DNA of 5,330 nucleotides from a bacterium (GCA_947377595.1 CANCGK010000113.1:1-5330); one strand, 5' to 3'. Counted from the stretch's first letter, positions 1 to 5,330 are shown. Translations and numbers: made by a program. Notes: a model not told the origin generated them from the sequence alone.

Positions 1-632
1 ATTTTTTAATCTCCATGCATGTCAAAGCGCTTGTTGTCGCTTGCAATACCGCTTCAACACAAGTGCCTGAAAATAATTTTTGTGGGCTTCCGGTTTACAA
101 CGTGATCGATCCGGGCGCTGAACTAGCTGCTGCAAAAACTAAAACTAAAAAGATTCTGGTTTTAGGTACCCGAGCTACTGTTAAATCTGAAGCTTACAAA
201 AATAAAATTTTAAAAATTGATCCAAAAATTGAAATCGAAAGTATTGCGTGTCCGTTATTTGTTCCACTGGCCGAAGAAGGCTTAGTTGACGATTCGATCA
301 CAGAACAAATTGCTAGAAAATATTTTTCAGAATTAACACTTGCCGATTTTGATACTGTTGTTTTAGGATGCACGCATTACCCGCTTTTGAAAAATACTTT
401 ACAGAAAATATTTGGAGCTCGCGTTGCATTGATTGATTCTGGCACAGCGATTTGCGAGCTTTTAAAAACTGATTTTAAAAACTTAAAATTGAAACCAAAC
501 ACAACAAATAAACAAGAAAATCTGAAAATTTGTTTAACTGATTTTGGACCCCAATTCGAACATTTATCAAAGCAACTGATTAGCGCAGTGACTGTACGTA
601 AAATTGATTTTGAAACAGTTTCCGTCATCTGA
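1..632 (+). CDS. murI: Glutamate racemase MurI, 5'-truncated by the window edge
   Basis: Cytoplasmic, cofactor-independent racemase that converts L-glutamate to D-glutamate for peptidoglycan stem peptides. The frame is already open at base 3 and reads FLIS before the first ATG at 15. That ATG is therefore internal, and the true start with the family's N-terminal DSGxGG region lies before the window. About 209 residues are visible, against roughly 260-270 for the family. Numbering from the ATG at 15, the first catalytic cysteine is C10 in ACNTAS. The second is C119 in GCTHYP, with the family's conserved H121 beside it. Other family signatures are VIDPGA (30-35), GTRATVKSEAY (51-61) and IDSGTAI (140-146). 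The frame is intact to the TGA at 630-632. It is followed by a 101-bp gap containing a weak hairpin. Both catalytic cysteines are present, so the product is probably active. Confidence 0.95.
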   Translation, partial: FLISMHVKALVVACNTASTQVPENNFCGLPVYNVIDPGAELAAAKTKTKKILVLGTRATVKSEAYKNKILKIDPKIEIESIACPLFVPLAEEGLVDDSITEQIARKYFSELTLADFDTVVLGCTHYPLLKNTLQKIFGARVALIDSGTAICELLKTDFKNLKLKPNTTNKQENLKICLTDFGPQFEHLSKQLISAVTVRKIDFETVSVI

Positions 633-733
633 CCAGTTCATTGACATGCAAAGCAGATTGAGCAGCTGTTTAAACCATTATCCTCGCTTTAAAACTATTC
701 GAAAACGGCACCACATGTGCTTTTCATATTGAT
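633..733. other. murI / M74-peptidase intergenic gap, no gene
   Basis: 101 bp between two same-direction genes. No coding frame or RNA gene is recognisable. It holds a weak hairpin near its right end (701-725). A TTGACA at 641-646 looks like a -35 box but has no acceptable -10 partner at 15-19 bp. No Shine-Dalgarno sequence precedes the ATG at 734. A promoter for the downstream gene is likely here but cannot be placed. Confidence 0.6.
701..725 (+). terminator. Weak hairpin, possible intrinsic terminator after murI
   Basis: GCAC (708-711) pairs with GTGC (717-720) around a 5-nt loop. An outer GAAAA (701-705) can pair with TTTTC (721-725), leaving a 2-nt bulge (706-707). A-tract, short stem and T-tract resemble an intrinsic terminator, but the GC core is only 4 bp and the T-run only four bases. 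Its end lies 8 bases before the next start codon, so it could instead act in the leader of that gene. An alternative reading is the 8-bp palindrome CACATGTG (712-719) as a protein-binding site. Confidence 0.3.
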
Positions 734-2287
734 ATGAAAAAAGCAAAATTCTTACTACCGATGCTCCTGTTACTTTCTGCAAGTTGTGCAAAGCTTAAGG
801 TGTCTCAAAATAATACACCTAACCCCGAAGCCCCTCAGCAAGAACAACTTCACAAAGAATTAGTATCAACAGATATGTTTCAAACCGAAGCTCCTGAAAA
901 CGCTGAACAGTTTGATTCACCCAAAGTTGAAATTAAAACAAAATCTGGAACGTTATTATTGGGTCAAACTAAATTCAGCGCTATTAAATATTTCTATGAT
1001 CAAAAACAGCATACGCTTAAAATTTTGGGTCATTTAAAAATTGAAACCAAAGAAAAAACGATTCTGACTGAAAATGATTTTGAATTGAACGGAAAGCAAA
1101 ATTCAGATCAAGCTGTCATAGACATGAATGATCATGGCCGAAAACCTAATGATCCCGTTATACGTGCGAAAGTCACTTGTTTGACAATTGCTGACAATGA
1201 AGATGTCAGCTGCGAAAAAGCTCTGGTTGATTTTTTCGTCTTATTTGAAAAGCAATATTTTACTGATCAATTTGAAACGGCTCAGGCCGCAAAACCCGTC
1301 GTTGTTGAAAAACCGAAAACTAACGAATCAGTGCCACAAATTTTAAAAACAAATGAACCTATTGTCTCAGACAAGCCAGCGGCGATTATTGAAGAAACTG
1401 ATTTGCAAAGCGAAGGTACCGAAGAAAGCATGGACGGACGATTTCAAGGCCAAGCCGAAACTGTCGATTTACCTGAATTTTTTAAAACAGAATCCTCTGA
1501 CCAAACAAAAGCTGAAAAAGATCCAGTTCATATTCAAATCGAACAGCCAAAAACTGAAAATAAAACACAGGTTTTAAATACGAACTTCATTCAAAGTTCG
1601 TCAGGTACAATTCGACCTGTGAATCAAGCTGTCGGTTTTCCTGACAATGGCACACTCCGCAATGCCACATCACTGATGACTCAGCAGACGCTACTCAAAG
1701 AAAATTCATTTTATGCAATTTCATTTCCTACACGTGAGCGTTTTTATTCAACATTTGAAATGGCACAAATGATTTCAAAGATGGGGCACTTTTTAAATTC
1801 AAAAGTTTCTGATTTAAAATTATTTGTCGGAAATATTTCAGCCAAACGCGGTGGACATTTGAATCCACACAAAAGCCATCAAATTGGTGTCGATGCCGAT
1901 ATTGCCTACCCTGTCAGTTCAGCAGATCTAGCCGAGAAAACAAATTTTCCTGTTGTTGTGACACAATCAAATCGACAGATTCACAAACAAGCTTATTCTG
2001 TTGAAAAAACATTTGAATTATTTAAATTCGCATTTAAACAAAATGAATTCCCCATTGACCGAATTTTTGTTGATCGTCTGATTATTCAAGATTTATGCAC
2101 CTATGCAGAAACTAAAAAAGAATTTTCGGGCGCTGACAAATTGATTGTTGAAAAAATATTTCAAAATATTGAACACGTCGATGGCCACGGCGATCATTTT
2201 CACATGAGACTCAAATGCTCAGATTCACAACCCGCCTGCAGATCCAAAGTTTACAAAAAAAATCTGGGCTGTGCGCAATTTAAATAA
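734..2287 (+). CDS. Lipoprotein with C-terminal M74 (MepA-type) murein endopeptidase domain
   Basis: Predicted periplasm-facing zinc endopeptidase that cuts D-Ala-mDAP crosslinks in peptidoglycan. The start gives a lipoprotein signal: MKKAK, a hydrophobic stretch (6-14), then SASC with lipidated C18. S at -3 is atypical, and A19 at +2 would allow outer-membrane sorting. A predicted beta-rich region spans about 63-180, with C149 and C160 possibly bonded. A low-complexity linker rich in E, K, P, T and Q spans about 185-285. The catalytic domain covers about 290-495. SHQIGVDAD supplies H382 and D389, matching the H and D zinc ligands of MepA; RGG (372-374) precedes them. HGDHFHMRLKC supplies the HxH pair H488/H490. 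A Cys-containing tail follows (C495, C502, C513). E. coli MepA is about 274 residues, so this protein carries roughly 290 extra. No Shine-Dalgarno sequence precedes the ATG. The stop lies inside the end of lysA. The family call is firm; the N-terminal part is unrecognised. Confidence 0.88.
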   Translation: MKKAKFLLPMLLLLSASCAKLKVSQNNTPNPEAPQQEQLHKELVSTDMFQTEAPENAEQFDSPKVEIKTKSGTLLLGQTKFSAIKYFYDQKQHTLKILGHLKIETKEKTILTENDFELNGKQNSDQAVIDMNDHGRKPNDPVIRAKVTCLTIADNEDVSCEKALVDFFVLFEKQYFTDQFETAQAAKPVVVEKPKTNESVPQILKTNEPIVSDKPAAIIEETDLQSEGTEESMDGRFQGQAETVDLPEFFKTESSDQTKAEKDPVHIQIEQPKTENKTQVLNTNFIQSSSGTIRPVNQAVGFPDNGTLRNATSLMTQQTLLKENSFYAISFPTRERFYSTFEMAQMISKMGHFLNSKVSDLKLFVGNISAKRGGHLNPHKSHQIGVDADIAYPVSSADLAEKTNFPVVVTQSNRQIHKQAYSVEKTFELFKFAFKQNEFPIDRIFVDRLIIQDLCTYAETKKEFSGADKLIVEKIFQNIEHVDGHGDHFHMRLKCSDSQPACRSKVYKKNLGCAQFK

Positions 2288-3467
2288 AAAATTCTAAGGC
2301 CAAAGGTTGATGGTTGTAATTCGAAGCCATCGATCTGCCATAAGCACCGACATCACAGATTGCGATCAAATCACCTTCTTCTATTTCTGATGTGATAAAA
2401 TCTTTGTGAAAAAAGTCTGTTGATTCGCAAATGGGCCCAACGATCATATATGTTTTTTCAATATTATTTTTTTTCAGTGGCAACACGTGATGATACGCCT
2501 GATACAAACTGGGTCGCATTAAATTATTCATTCCTACATCACAGATCACAATTTCTTTGGTTTCAGTCTTTTTAACGTACTGAACTTCTGTGATCAGAAT
2601 TCCACTGCGGGCGACAATAAACCGACCCATCTCGATCAAACATTGCGCTGGGAAATTTGTCAGTTCTGTTTCATAAACAGTTTTTAAATTCTGCCATTGA
2701 ATTTCATCATTGGTCATGTCGTGATTTTTGTAATCAATCCCTAATCCACCGCCCAGATCTAAACGATCCAGCGATTTAAATTCTGTCTGCAAATTTAAAA
2801 ACACAGGTTTTATTTTAGCCAGTGCATTTTGAAATGGTTCTGCCGTCATAATTTGTGAACCCAAATGATAACTGATTGATTTAAAAATCAGGTTTGAATT
2901 TTTACGAATTATTTCTAAACAACTTGAAATATCTTTCATTGAAATTCCAAATTTTGAATCTTGCAATGCTGTCGCAATATGAGGATGCGTTTTCGCATCG
3001 ACTTCGGGATTTAATCTAAGGCCAATATGAACACTTTTATTTTTTTTTGTCGAAATATCTGAAATCCGTTGTAGCTCTGAAATACTTTCGACATTGATTT
3101 GATAAATTTCAAGATCGATGGCTTTGTCAATTTCAGATTTGGTTTTACCAACACCTGAAAAAATAATATCTGCGGCTTTAAAACCGACGGATAATGCTTT
3201 TTCAACTTCGCCGATACTGACGACATCTAAACCACAACCTGTATTTAAAAGTATTTTTAAAATTTCAGAATTATCATTCGCTTTCATCGCAAAATGCAAA
3301 CGATGCAAACCATTCCATGATTTCATCCACTGAATACGCTCTTCAATTAAAATCTTTCGATATAAAATGACGGGTTTTTGATAATTTTTAATCAGGTCCG
3401 TCTGCTGAAGATCGACCCCATCAAAAAATAAATTGTTTTGTTCGTATTGAAAAAGCGTTTTTGACAT
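2280..3467 (-). CDS. lysA: Diaminopimelate decarboxylase
   Basis: PLP-dependent cytoplasmic enzyme that decarboxylates meso-diaminopimelate to L-lysine, the last step of DAP-pathway lysine synthesis. The fold-type III barrel carries PLP lysine K62 in FAMKAND, SYHLGSQ (H201), the glycine-rich phosphate loop GGGLGIDY (239-246) and EMGR (279-282). The C-terminal beta domain has MNNLMRPSLYQAYH (R318, Y322), CESTD (C347, E348) and GAYGRSMASNYN (374-385). Two positions depart from the usual signatures: M280 where EPGR has proline, and R378 where GAYGFSM has phenylalanine. At 395 residues it is slightly short for the family. The ATG at 3467 is chosen because residues 6-38 align with the usual N-terminus (F-Y, then N-N-L, then a Y-x-K strand). 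There is no Shine-Dalgarno sequence. It is divergent from mpaA/dapD and overlaps the M74 gene by 8 bp at the 3' end. A paralogous basic amino-acid decarboxylase is possible, but the dapD context favours LysA. Confidence 0.94.
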   Translation of the reverse strand: MSKTLFQYEQNNLFFDGVDLQQTDLIKNYQKPVILYRKILIEERIQWMKSWNGLHRLHFAMKANDNSEILKILLNTGCGLDVVSIGEVEKALSVGFKAADIIFSGVGKTKSEIDKAIDLEIYQINVESISELQRISDISTKKNKSVHIGLRLNPEVDAKTHPHIATALQDSKFGISMKDISSCLEIIRKNSNLIFKSISYHLGSQIMTAEPFQNALAKIKPVFLNLQTEFKSLDRLDLGGGLGIDYKNHDMTNDEIQWQNLKTVYETELTNFPAQCLIEMGRFIVARSGILITEVQYVKKTETKEIVICDVGMNNLMRPSLYQAYHHVLPLKKNNIEKTYMIVGPICESTDFFHKDFITSEIEEGDLIAICDVGAYGRSMASNYNHQPLALEFFI

Positions 3468-3496
3468 TCTAAAAATTCTAGCTCATTCTGTGACCT
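3461..3496 (+). promoter_or_regulatory. Candidate mpaA-dapD promoter overlapping the lysA start
   Basis: A perfect -35 hexamer TTGACA at 3461-3466 is followed after 17 bp by a poor -10, CATTCT at 3484-3489 (3/6). The expected transcription start is about 3496, one base before the ATG at 3497. TTGACA is also the reverse strand of the lysA start codon region, so it may be coincidental. The weak -10 suggests that, if used, the promoter needs an activator or another sigma factor. Confidence 0.28.
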
Positions 3497-3503
3497 ATGA
3501 AAA
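3468..3503 (-). promoter_or_regulatory. Candidate lysA promoter giving a leaderless transcript
   Basis: Read on the minus strand: TTTTCA at 3503-3498 (4/6 to TTGACA), a 17-bp spacer, then TAGAAT at 3480-3475 (5/6 to TATAAT). Six bases further on is position 3468, one base before the lysA ATG. This would leave essentially no 5' leader, matching the absence of a Shine-Dalgarno sequence. The -35 lies over the first codons of the divergent M14 gene. Pattern match only; AT-rich DNA produces such matches by chance. Confidence 0.4.
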
Positions 3504-4159
3504 TATATAAATTTGGCGAAACCACATTAGGCCTACCGCTTCATGCTTTTGAATGGAAAACGGAACCTCAAAATCCACATGTTCTGATTTTAGGTGGAGT
3601 TCATGGCGACGAACCCGAGGGCGTTGTTTGCGCCCGTGGATTATTACAAAACTTTATTGAAAATTTTGATTTCAAATTAAATTTAACTTTGATTCCTGAA
3701 TTTAACCCTGAGGGCGTTTTGCTAAAAACTCGCGGGAATTCAAACAAAGTGGATCTGAATCGCAATCTGCCCACAAAAGATTGGTCCCCCGTTGCGGCCA
3801 CTGTTCGTTATTACCCCGGGCCTGCGGCGATGAGTGAAAAAGAAAATCAAGCACTTGTTGAATTCATAAAAACGGAACAACCCGACGTGATTTACAGTCT
3901 GCATTCATGGAAACCCATGTTAAACACAAATGGTCTTCTGCCAGAGGCCGAAGTCATTTCAAAAATGACAGGCTATGTGATTGAACCCGACATTGGTTAT
4001 CCGACGCCAGGGTCATTGGGTACATACGCAGGTCTTGAAAAAAATATTCCGACTTTGACTTACGAAATCGAGCGCGATATTCCGTTTGATCAAATTTTAC
4101 GAATTCATGTGCCTGCAATTTTAGCCGGTCTTAAAATCAGCGAAGGACGAAAAAAATAA
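3497..4159 (+). CDS. mpaA: MpaA-like M14 zinc peptidase (gamma-D-Glu-mDAP amidase family)
   Basis: Predicted cytoplasmic zinc metallopeptidase of the M14 family. E. coli MpaA, its nearest recognisable relative, splits the gamma-D-Glu-mDAP bond of murein tripeptide during recycling and frees mDAP. No signal peptide is visible. Motifs in order: GGVHGDE with zinc ligands H36 and E39; N70 in FNPEG; RGNSNKVDLNRN (79-90) with the substrate-binding Asn-Arg pair; SLHS with third zinc ligand H136; GYPTPGSLG (167-175), also characteristic of MpaA; and LTYEIER with likely catalytic E190. It has 220 residues against about 242 for E. coli MpaA, with a shorter N-terminus. The ATG is used because TTLGLPL follows at the family's usual distance; no Shine-Dalgarno sequence precedes it. 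Its stop overlaps the dapD start (TAATG), so the two are probably translated together. A different substrate, such as a succinylated DAP intermediate, cannot be excluded. Confidence 0.82.
   Translation: MKIYKFGETTLGLPLHAFEWKTEPQNPHVLILGGVHGDEPEGVVCARGLLQNFIENFDFKLNLTLIPEFNPEGVLLKTRGNSNKVDLNRNLPTKDWSPVAATVRYYPGPAAMSEKENQALVEFIKTEQPDVIYSLHSWKPMLNTNGLLPEAEVISKMTGYVIEPDIGYPTPGSLGTYAGLEKNIPTLTYEIERDIPFDQILRIHVPAILAGLKISEGRKK
4143..4147 (+). promoter_or_regulatory. Ribosome binding site of dapD
   Basis: AAGGA, within GAAGGA, lies inside the last codons of the M14 gene, 11 bases before the dapD ATG at 4159. The spacing is slightly long. It is the only clear Shine-Dalgarno sequence among the four starts visible here, and it fixes the dapD start at the TAATG overlap. 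Confidence 0.6.
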
Positions 4160-4986
4160 TGTCAAACGTAAATGAACAAAATATTGAAAATTTATTTGAA
4201 GCTTCAGCCAAGCCCGATTTTATTTTTTCAGATATCGATAAAAAATTAATTCTTTCCGTGATGACCGATCTTGATCAAGGTAAAATTCGAGTTTGTGAAA
4301 AAATCAATGCGACGTGGACAACACATCAGTGGATCAAAAAAACAATTTTATTGTTTTTTAAAACTCAAACAAATCAAATTATTTCAAATCACGAAATTAA
4401 TTATTTTGATAAAGTCCCTGTGAAAAAATGGACCGGCCAAGAAGGCGTCCGCGTTGTTCCGCCTGCCATAGCACGCTTTGGTTCGTTCATTGAATCCGGA
4501 GCAATCTTAATGCCCAGCTATGTCAACATCGGAGCCTATGTCGGACGTGGTTCAATGATCGACACATGGGCCACTGTTGGATCATGCGCACAAATTGGCG
4601 CAAATGTACACTTGTCAGGTGGTGTCGGTATCGGTGGAGTTCTAGAACCCGCACAAGCTCAACCTGTCATTATCGAAGACGATTGTTTTATCGGAAGCCG
4701 CTGCATCGTTGTTGAAGGTGTGCATCTTGAAAAAGGTGTCGTCCTTGGTGCTGGAGTCACCATCACAGCATCGACAAAAATTTATGATGTCACAGGAACA
4801 GAAGTCATCACATACAAAGGCCGTGTGCCTGAAAATTCTGTCGTTATACCGGGAACTGAAAATAAAAAATTCGCTGCTGGTGAATTTGGAGTCCCTGCTG
4901 CATTAATTATCGGAAAGCGAAAAGAATCGACGAATCAAAAAACGTCCTTGAATCAAGCTCTGCGCGAATACAACGTTAGCGTTTGA
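4159..4986 (+). CDS. dapD: Tetrahydrodipicolinate N-succinyltransferase
   Basis: Cytoplasmic trimeric enzyme that transfers succinyl from succinyl-CoA to tetrahydrodipicolinate. It commits the pathway to the succinylase branch of mDAP and lysine synthesis. Length 275 matches E. coli DapD (274). An N-terminal helical part contains GKIRVCEK (41-48) and THQWIKK (55-61), followed by YFDKVPVK (82-89) and RVVPPA (98-103). The left-handed beta-helix of hexapeptide repeats covers about 105-235. It includes LMPSYVNIGAYV (117-128), DTWATVGSCAQIG (135-147) and HLSGGVGIGGVLEP (151-164). The expected catalytic acid pair is D135 and E186 (VVEGV), matching D141 and E189 of the E. coli enzyme. The ATG overlaps the preceding stop, with AAGGA 11 bases upstream. 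It likely shares a transcript with the M14 gene. The TGA is followed by a T-rich stretch and a convergent permease gene 14 bp away. Confidence 0.96.
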   Translation: MSNVNEQNIENLFEASAKPDFIFSDIDKKLILSVMTDLDQGKIRVCEKINATWTTHQWIKKTILLFFKTQTNQIISNHEINYFDKVPVKKWTGQEGVRVVPPAIARFGSFIESGAILMPSYVNIGAYVGRGSMIDTWATVGSCAQIGANVHLSGGVGIGGVLEPAQAQPVIIEDDCFIGSRCIVVEGVHLEKGVVLGAGVTITASTKIYDVTGTEVITYKGRVPENSVVIPGTENKKFAAGEFGVPAALIIGKRKESTNQKTSLNQALREYNVSV

Positions 4987-5000
4987 TTTAGTTTTATTTT
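4972..5000 (+). terminator. Possible weak terminator at the dapD end
   Basis: AACG (4972-4975) and CGTT (4980-4983) can form a 4-bp stem with a TTAG loop across the last dapD codons. A T-rich run including TTTTATTTTTT follows at about 4991-5001. The stem is short, so termination may be inefficient or may rely on collision with the convergent gene. No better hairpin exists in the 14-bp gap. Confidence 0.22.
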
Positions 5001-5330
5001 TTATCGTTTTAATAATAATGCGGGATGAATTTTCAAAGTAGCCTTCGCAGGAAAATAACATCCTAAAAAAGCCAACAATAAAATGGCACTGACAACAATG
5101 CCCACAAATTCTAAATTCACCAAAGCCGGAATACTTGAATCATAATAGTAATCTGGCAAAACCTTCACTGGATAATATTGCAAATAATAACTGATTGAAA
5201 CACCCACTGTCGTACCAAGAAACAATCCTGATAGCGAAATCCACAAACCCATTTTCGTAAATAACCATAGCGTTTTTTGATTTGATAAACCAAGCGTTTT
5301 AATAATTGCAATATCACGACGTTTTTGAGT
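5001..5330 (-). CDS. LolC/LolE-type lipoprotein-releasing ABC permease, C-terminal part
   Basis: Inner-membrane permease of the FtsX/LolCE family. With an ATPase it releases mature lipoproteins for transport to the outer membrane. The frame is open to the window edge: reading from 5330 it gives TQKRRDIAIIKTLGLSNQK before the ATG at 5252. That ATG is therefore internal and the gene continues past the edge. The visible 109 residues hold the cytoplasmic RRDIAIIKTLGLS signature that precedes the C-terminal transmembrane pair in this family. A membrane segment follows at about residues 27-50, then a periplasmic loop with LPDYYYD. The last membrane segment is FVGIVVSAILLLAFLGCYF, and the cytoplasmic tail is PAKATLKIHPALLLKR, equivalent to the family's PAxxAxxxxPxxALR ending. 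LolC and LolE cannot be separated from this fragment, and a MacB-like permease is a less likely alternative. It is convergent with dapD. Confidence 0.85.
   Translation of the reverse strand, partial: TQKRRDIAIIKTLGLSNQKTLWLFTKMGLWISLSGLFLGTTVGVSISYYLQYYPVKVLPDYYYDSSIPALVNLEFVGIVVSAILLLAFLGCYFPAKATLKIHPALLLKR

Noticed and set aside
377..628. Open frame on the minus strand inside murI
   Set aside because: Lies wholly antisense to intact murI; its product shows no recognisable motif and has the composition of a frame shadow.
641..646. TTGACA as a -35 box for the M74 gene
   Set aside because: No hexamer resembling TATAAT at 15-19 bp downstream; the nearest candidate, TTTAAA at 669-674, is 22 bp away.
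1353..1577. Second plus-strand frame inside the M74 gene
   Set aside because: Lys/Gln/Leu-rich product from the low-complexity linker region in another frame; no motif, no ribosome binding site.
3011..3333. Short frames on both strands inside lysA
   Set aside because: Both overlap the conserved PLP-barrel coding region of lysA, whose frame is intact; neither has a plausible start signal or motif.
3601..3801. Minus-strand frame inside the M14 gene
   Set aside because: Antisense to the zinc-ligand and DLNRN region; composition is that of a reversed coding strand.
4709..4906. Plus-strand alternative frame inside dapD
   Set aside because: Shifted reading of the hexapeptide-repeat region; no start signal and no recognisable product.
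5001..5252. A free-standing 83-residue small membrane protein
   Set aside because: The frame continues upstream to the window edge with conserved permease residues, so it is the end of a larger gene.
1..5330. CRISPR array, transposon ends, tRNA/rRNA or riboswitch
   Set aside because: No regularly spaced repeats, no inverted-repeat-flanked transposase, no tRNA-like arms, and gaps of at most 101 bp leave no room for a riboswitch of known type.

Overview
The window comes from a low-GC, Gram-negative (diderm) bacterium with DAP-type peptidoglycan. It carries a lipoprotein signal, a Lol-type lipoprotein-release permease, and both synthesis and turnover enzymes for meso-diaminopimelate (mDAP). The protein style (a long lipoprotein form of the MepA/M74 endopeptidase, Lys/Asn-rich proteins, starts lacking Shine-Dalgarno sequences) fits Bdellovibrionota (Bdellovibrio-like predators or relatives). 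That placement is an inference, not something the window proves.

Layout: (1) 1-632 (+), the 3' two-thirds of murI, glutamate racemase; its start lies before the window. (2) 633-733, a short gap with a weak hairpin and no gene. (3) 734-2287 (+), a 517-residue predicted lipoprotein with a C-terminal M74 murein endopeptidase domain and about 290 residues of unusual N-terminal extension. (4) 2280-3467 (-), lysA, diaminopimelate decarboxylase, overlapping the previous gene tail-to-tail by 8 bp. (5) 3468-3496, a 29-bp divergent gap. (6) 3497-4159 (+), an MpaA-like M14 zinc peptidase/amidase. (7) 4159-4986 (+), dapD, overlapping the previous gene by one base (TAATG). (8) 5001-5330 (-), the C-terminal part of a LolC/LolE-type permease that runs off the right edge.

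Five of the six genes concern two peptidoglycan stem-peptide residues, D-glutamate and mDAP. MurI makes D-Glu, DapD works in mDAP synthesis, and LysA turns mDAP into lysine. The M74 enzyme is expected to cut crosslinks at mDAP, and the MpaA-like enzyme is expected to cut the gamma-D-Glu-mDAP bond. The sixth gene belongs to the kind of system that sorts lipoproteins such as the M74 protein to the outer membrane. The set reads as an mDAP supply, salvage and spending module.

The most notable non-coding structure is the lysA/mpaA divergent gap. Candidate -35/-10 pairs on each strand, both with 17-bp spacers, predict transcription starts within one base of each ATG, and each -35 lies inside the other gene's first codons. 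If real, this gives two leaderless, mutually exclusive transcripts: lysine drain on one side, mDAP salvage/synthesis on the other. I found no mobile element, CRISPR array, tRNA, rRNA or recognisable riboswitch. These are mostly known enzyme families; the novelty lies in arrangement, domain architecture and possible regulation, not in a wholly new system.
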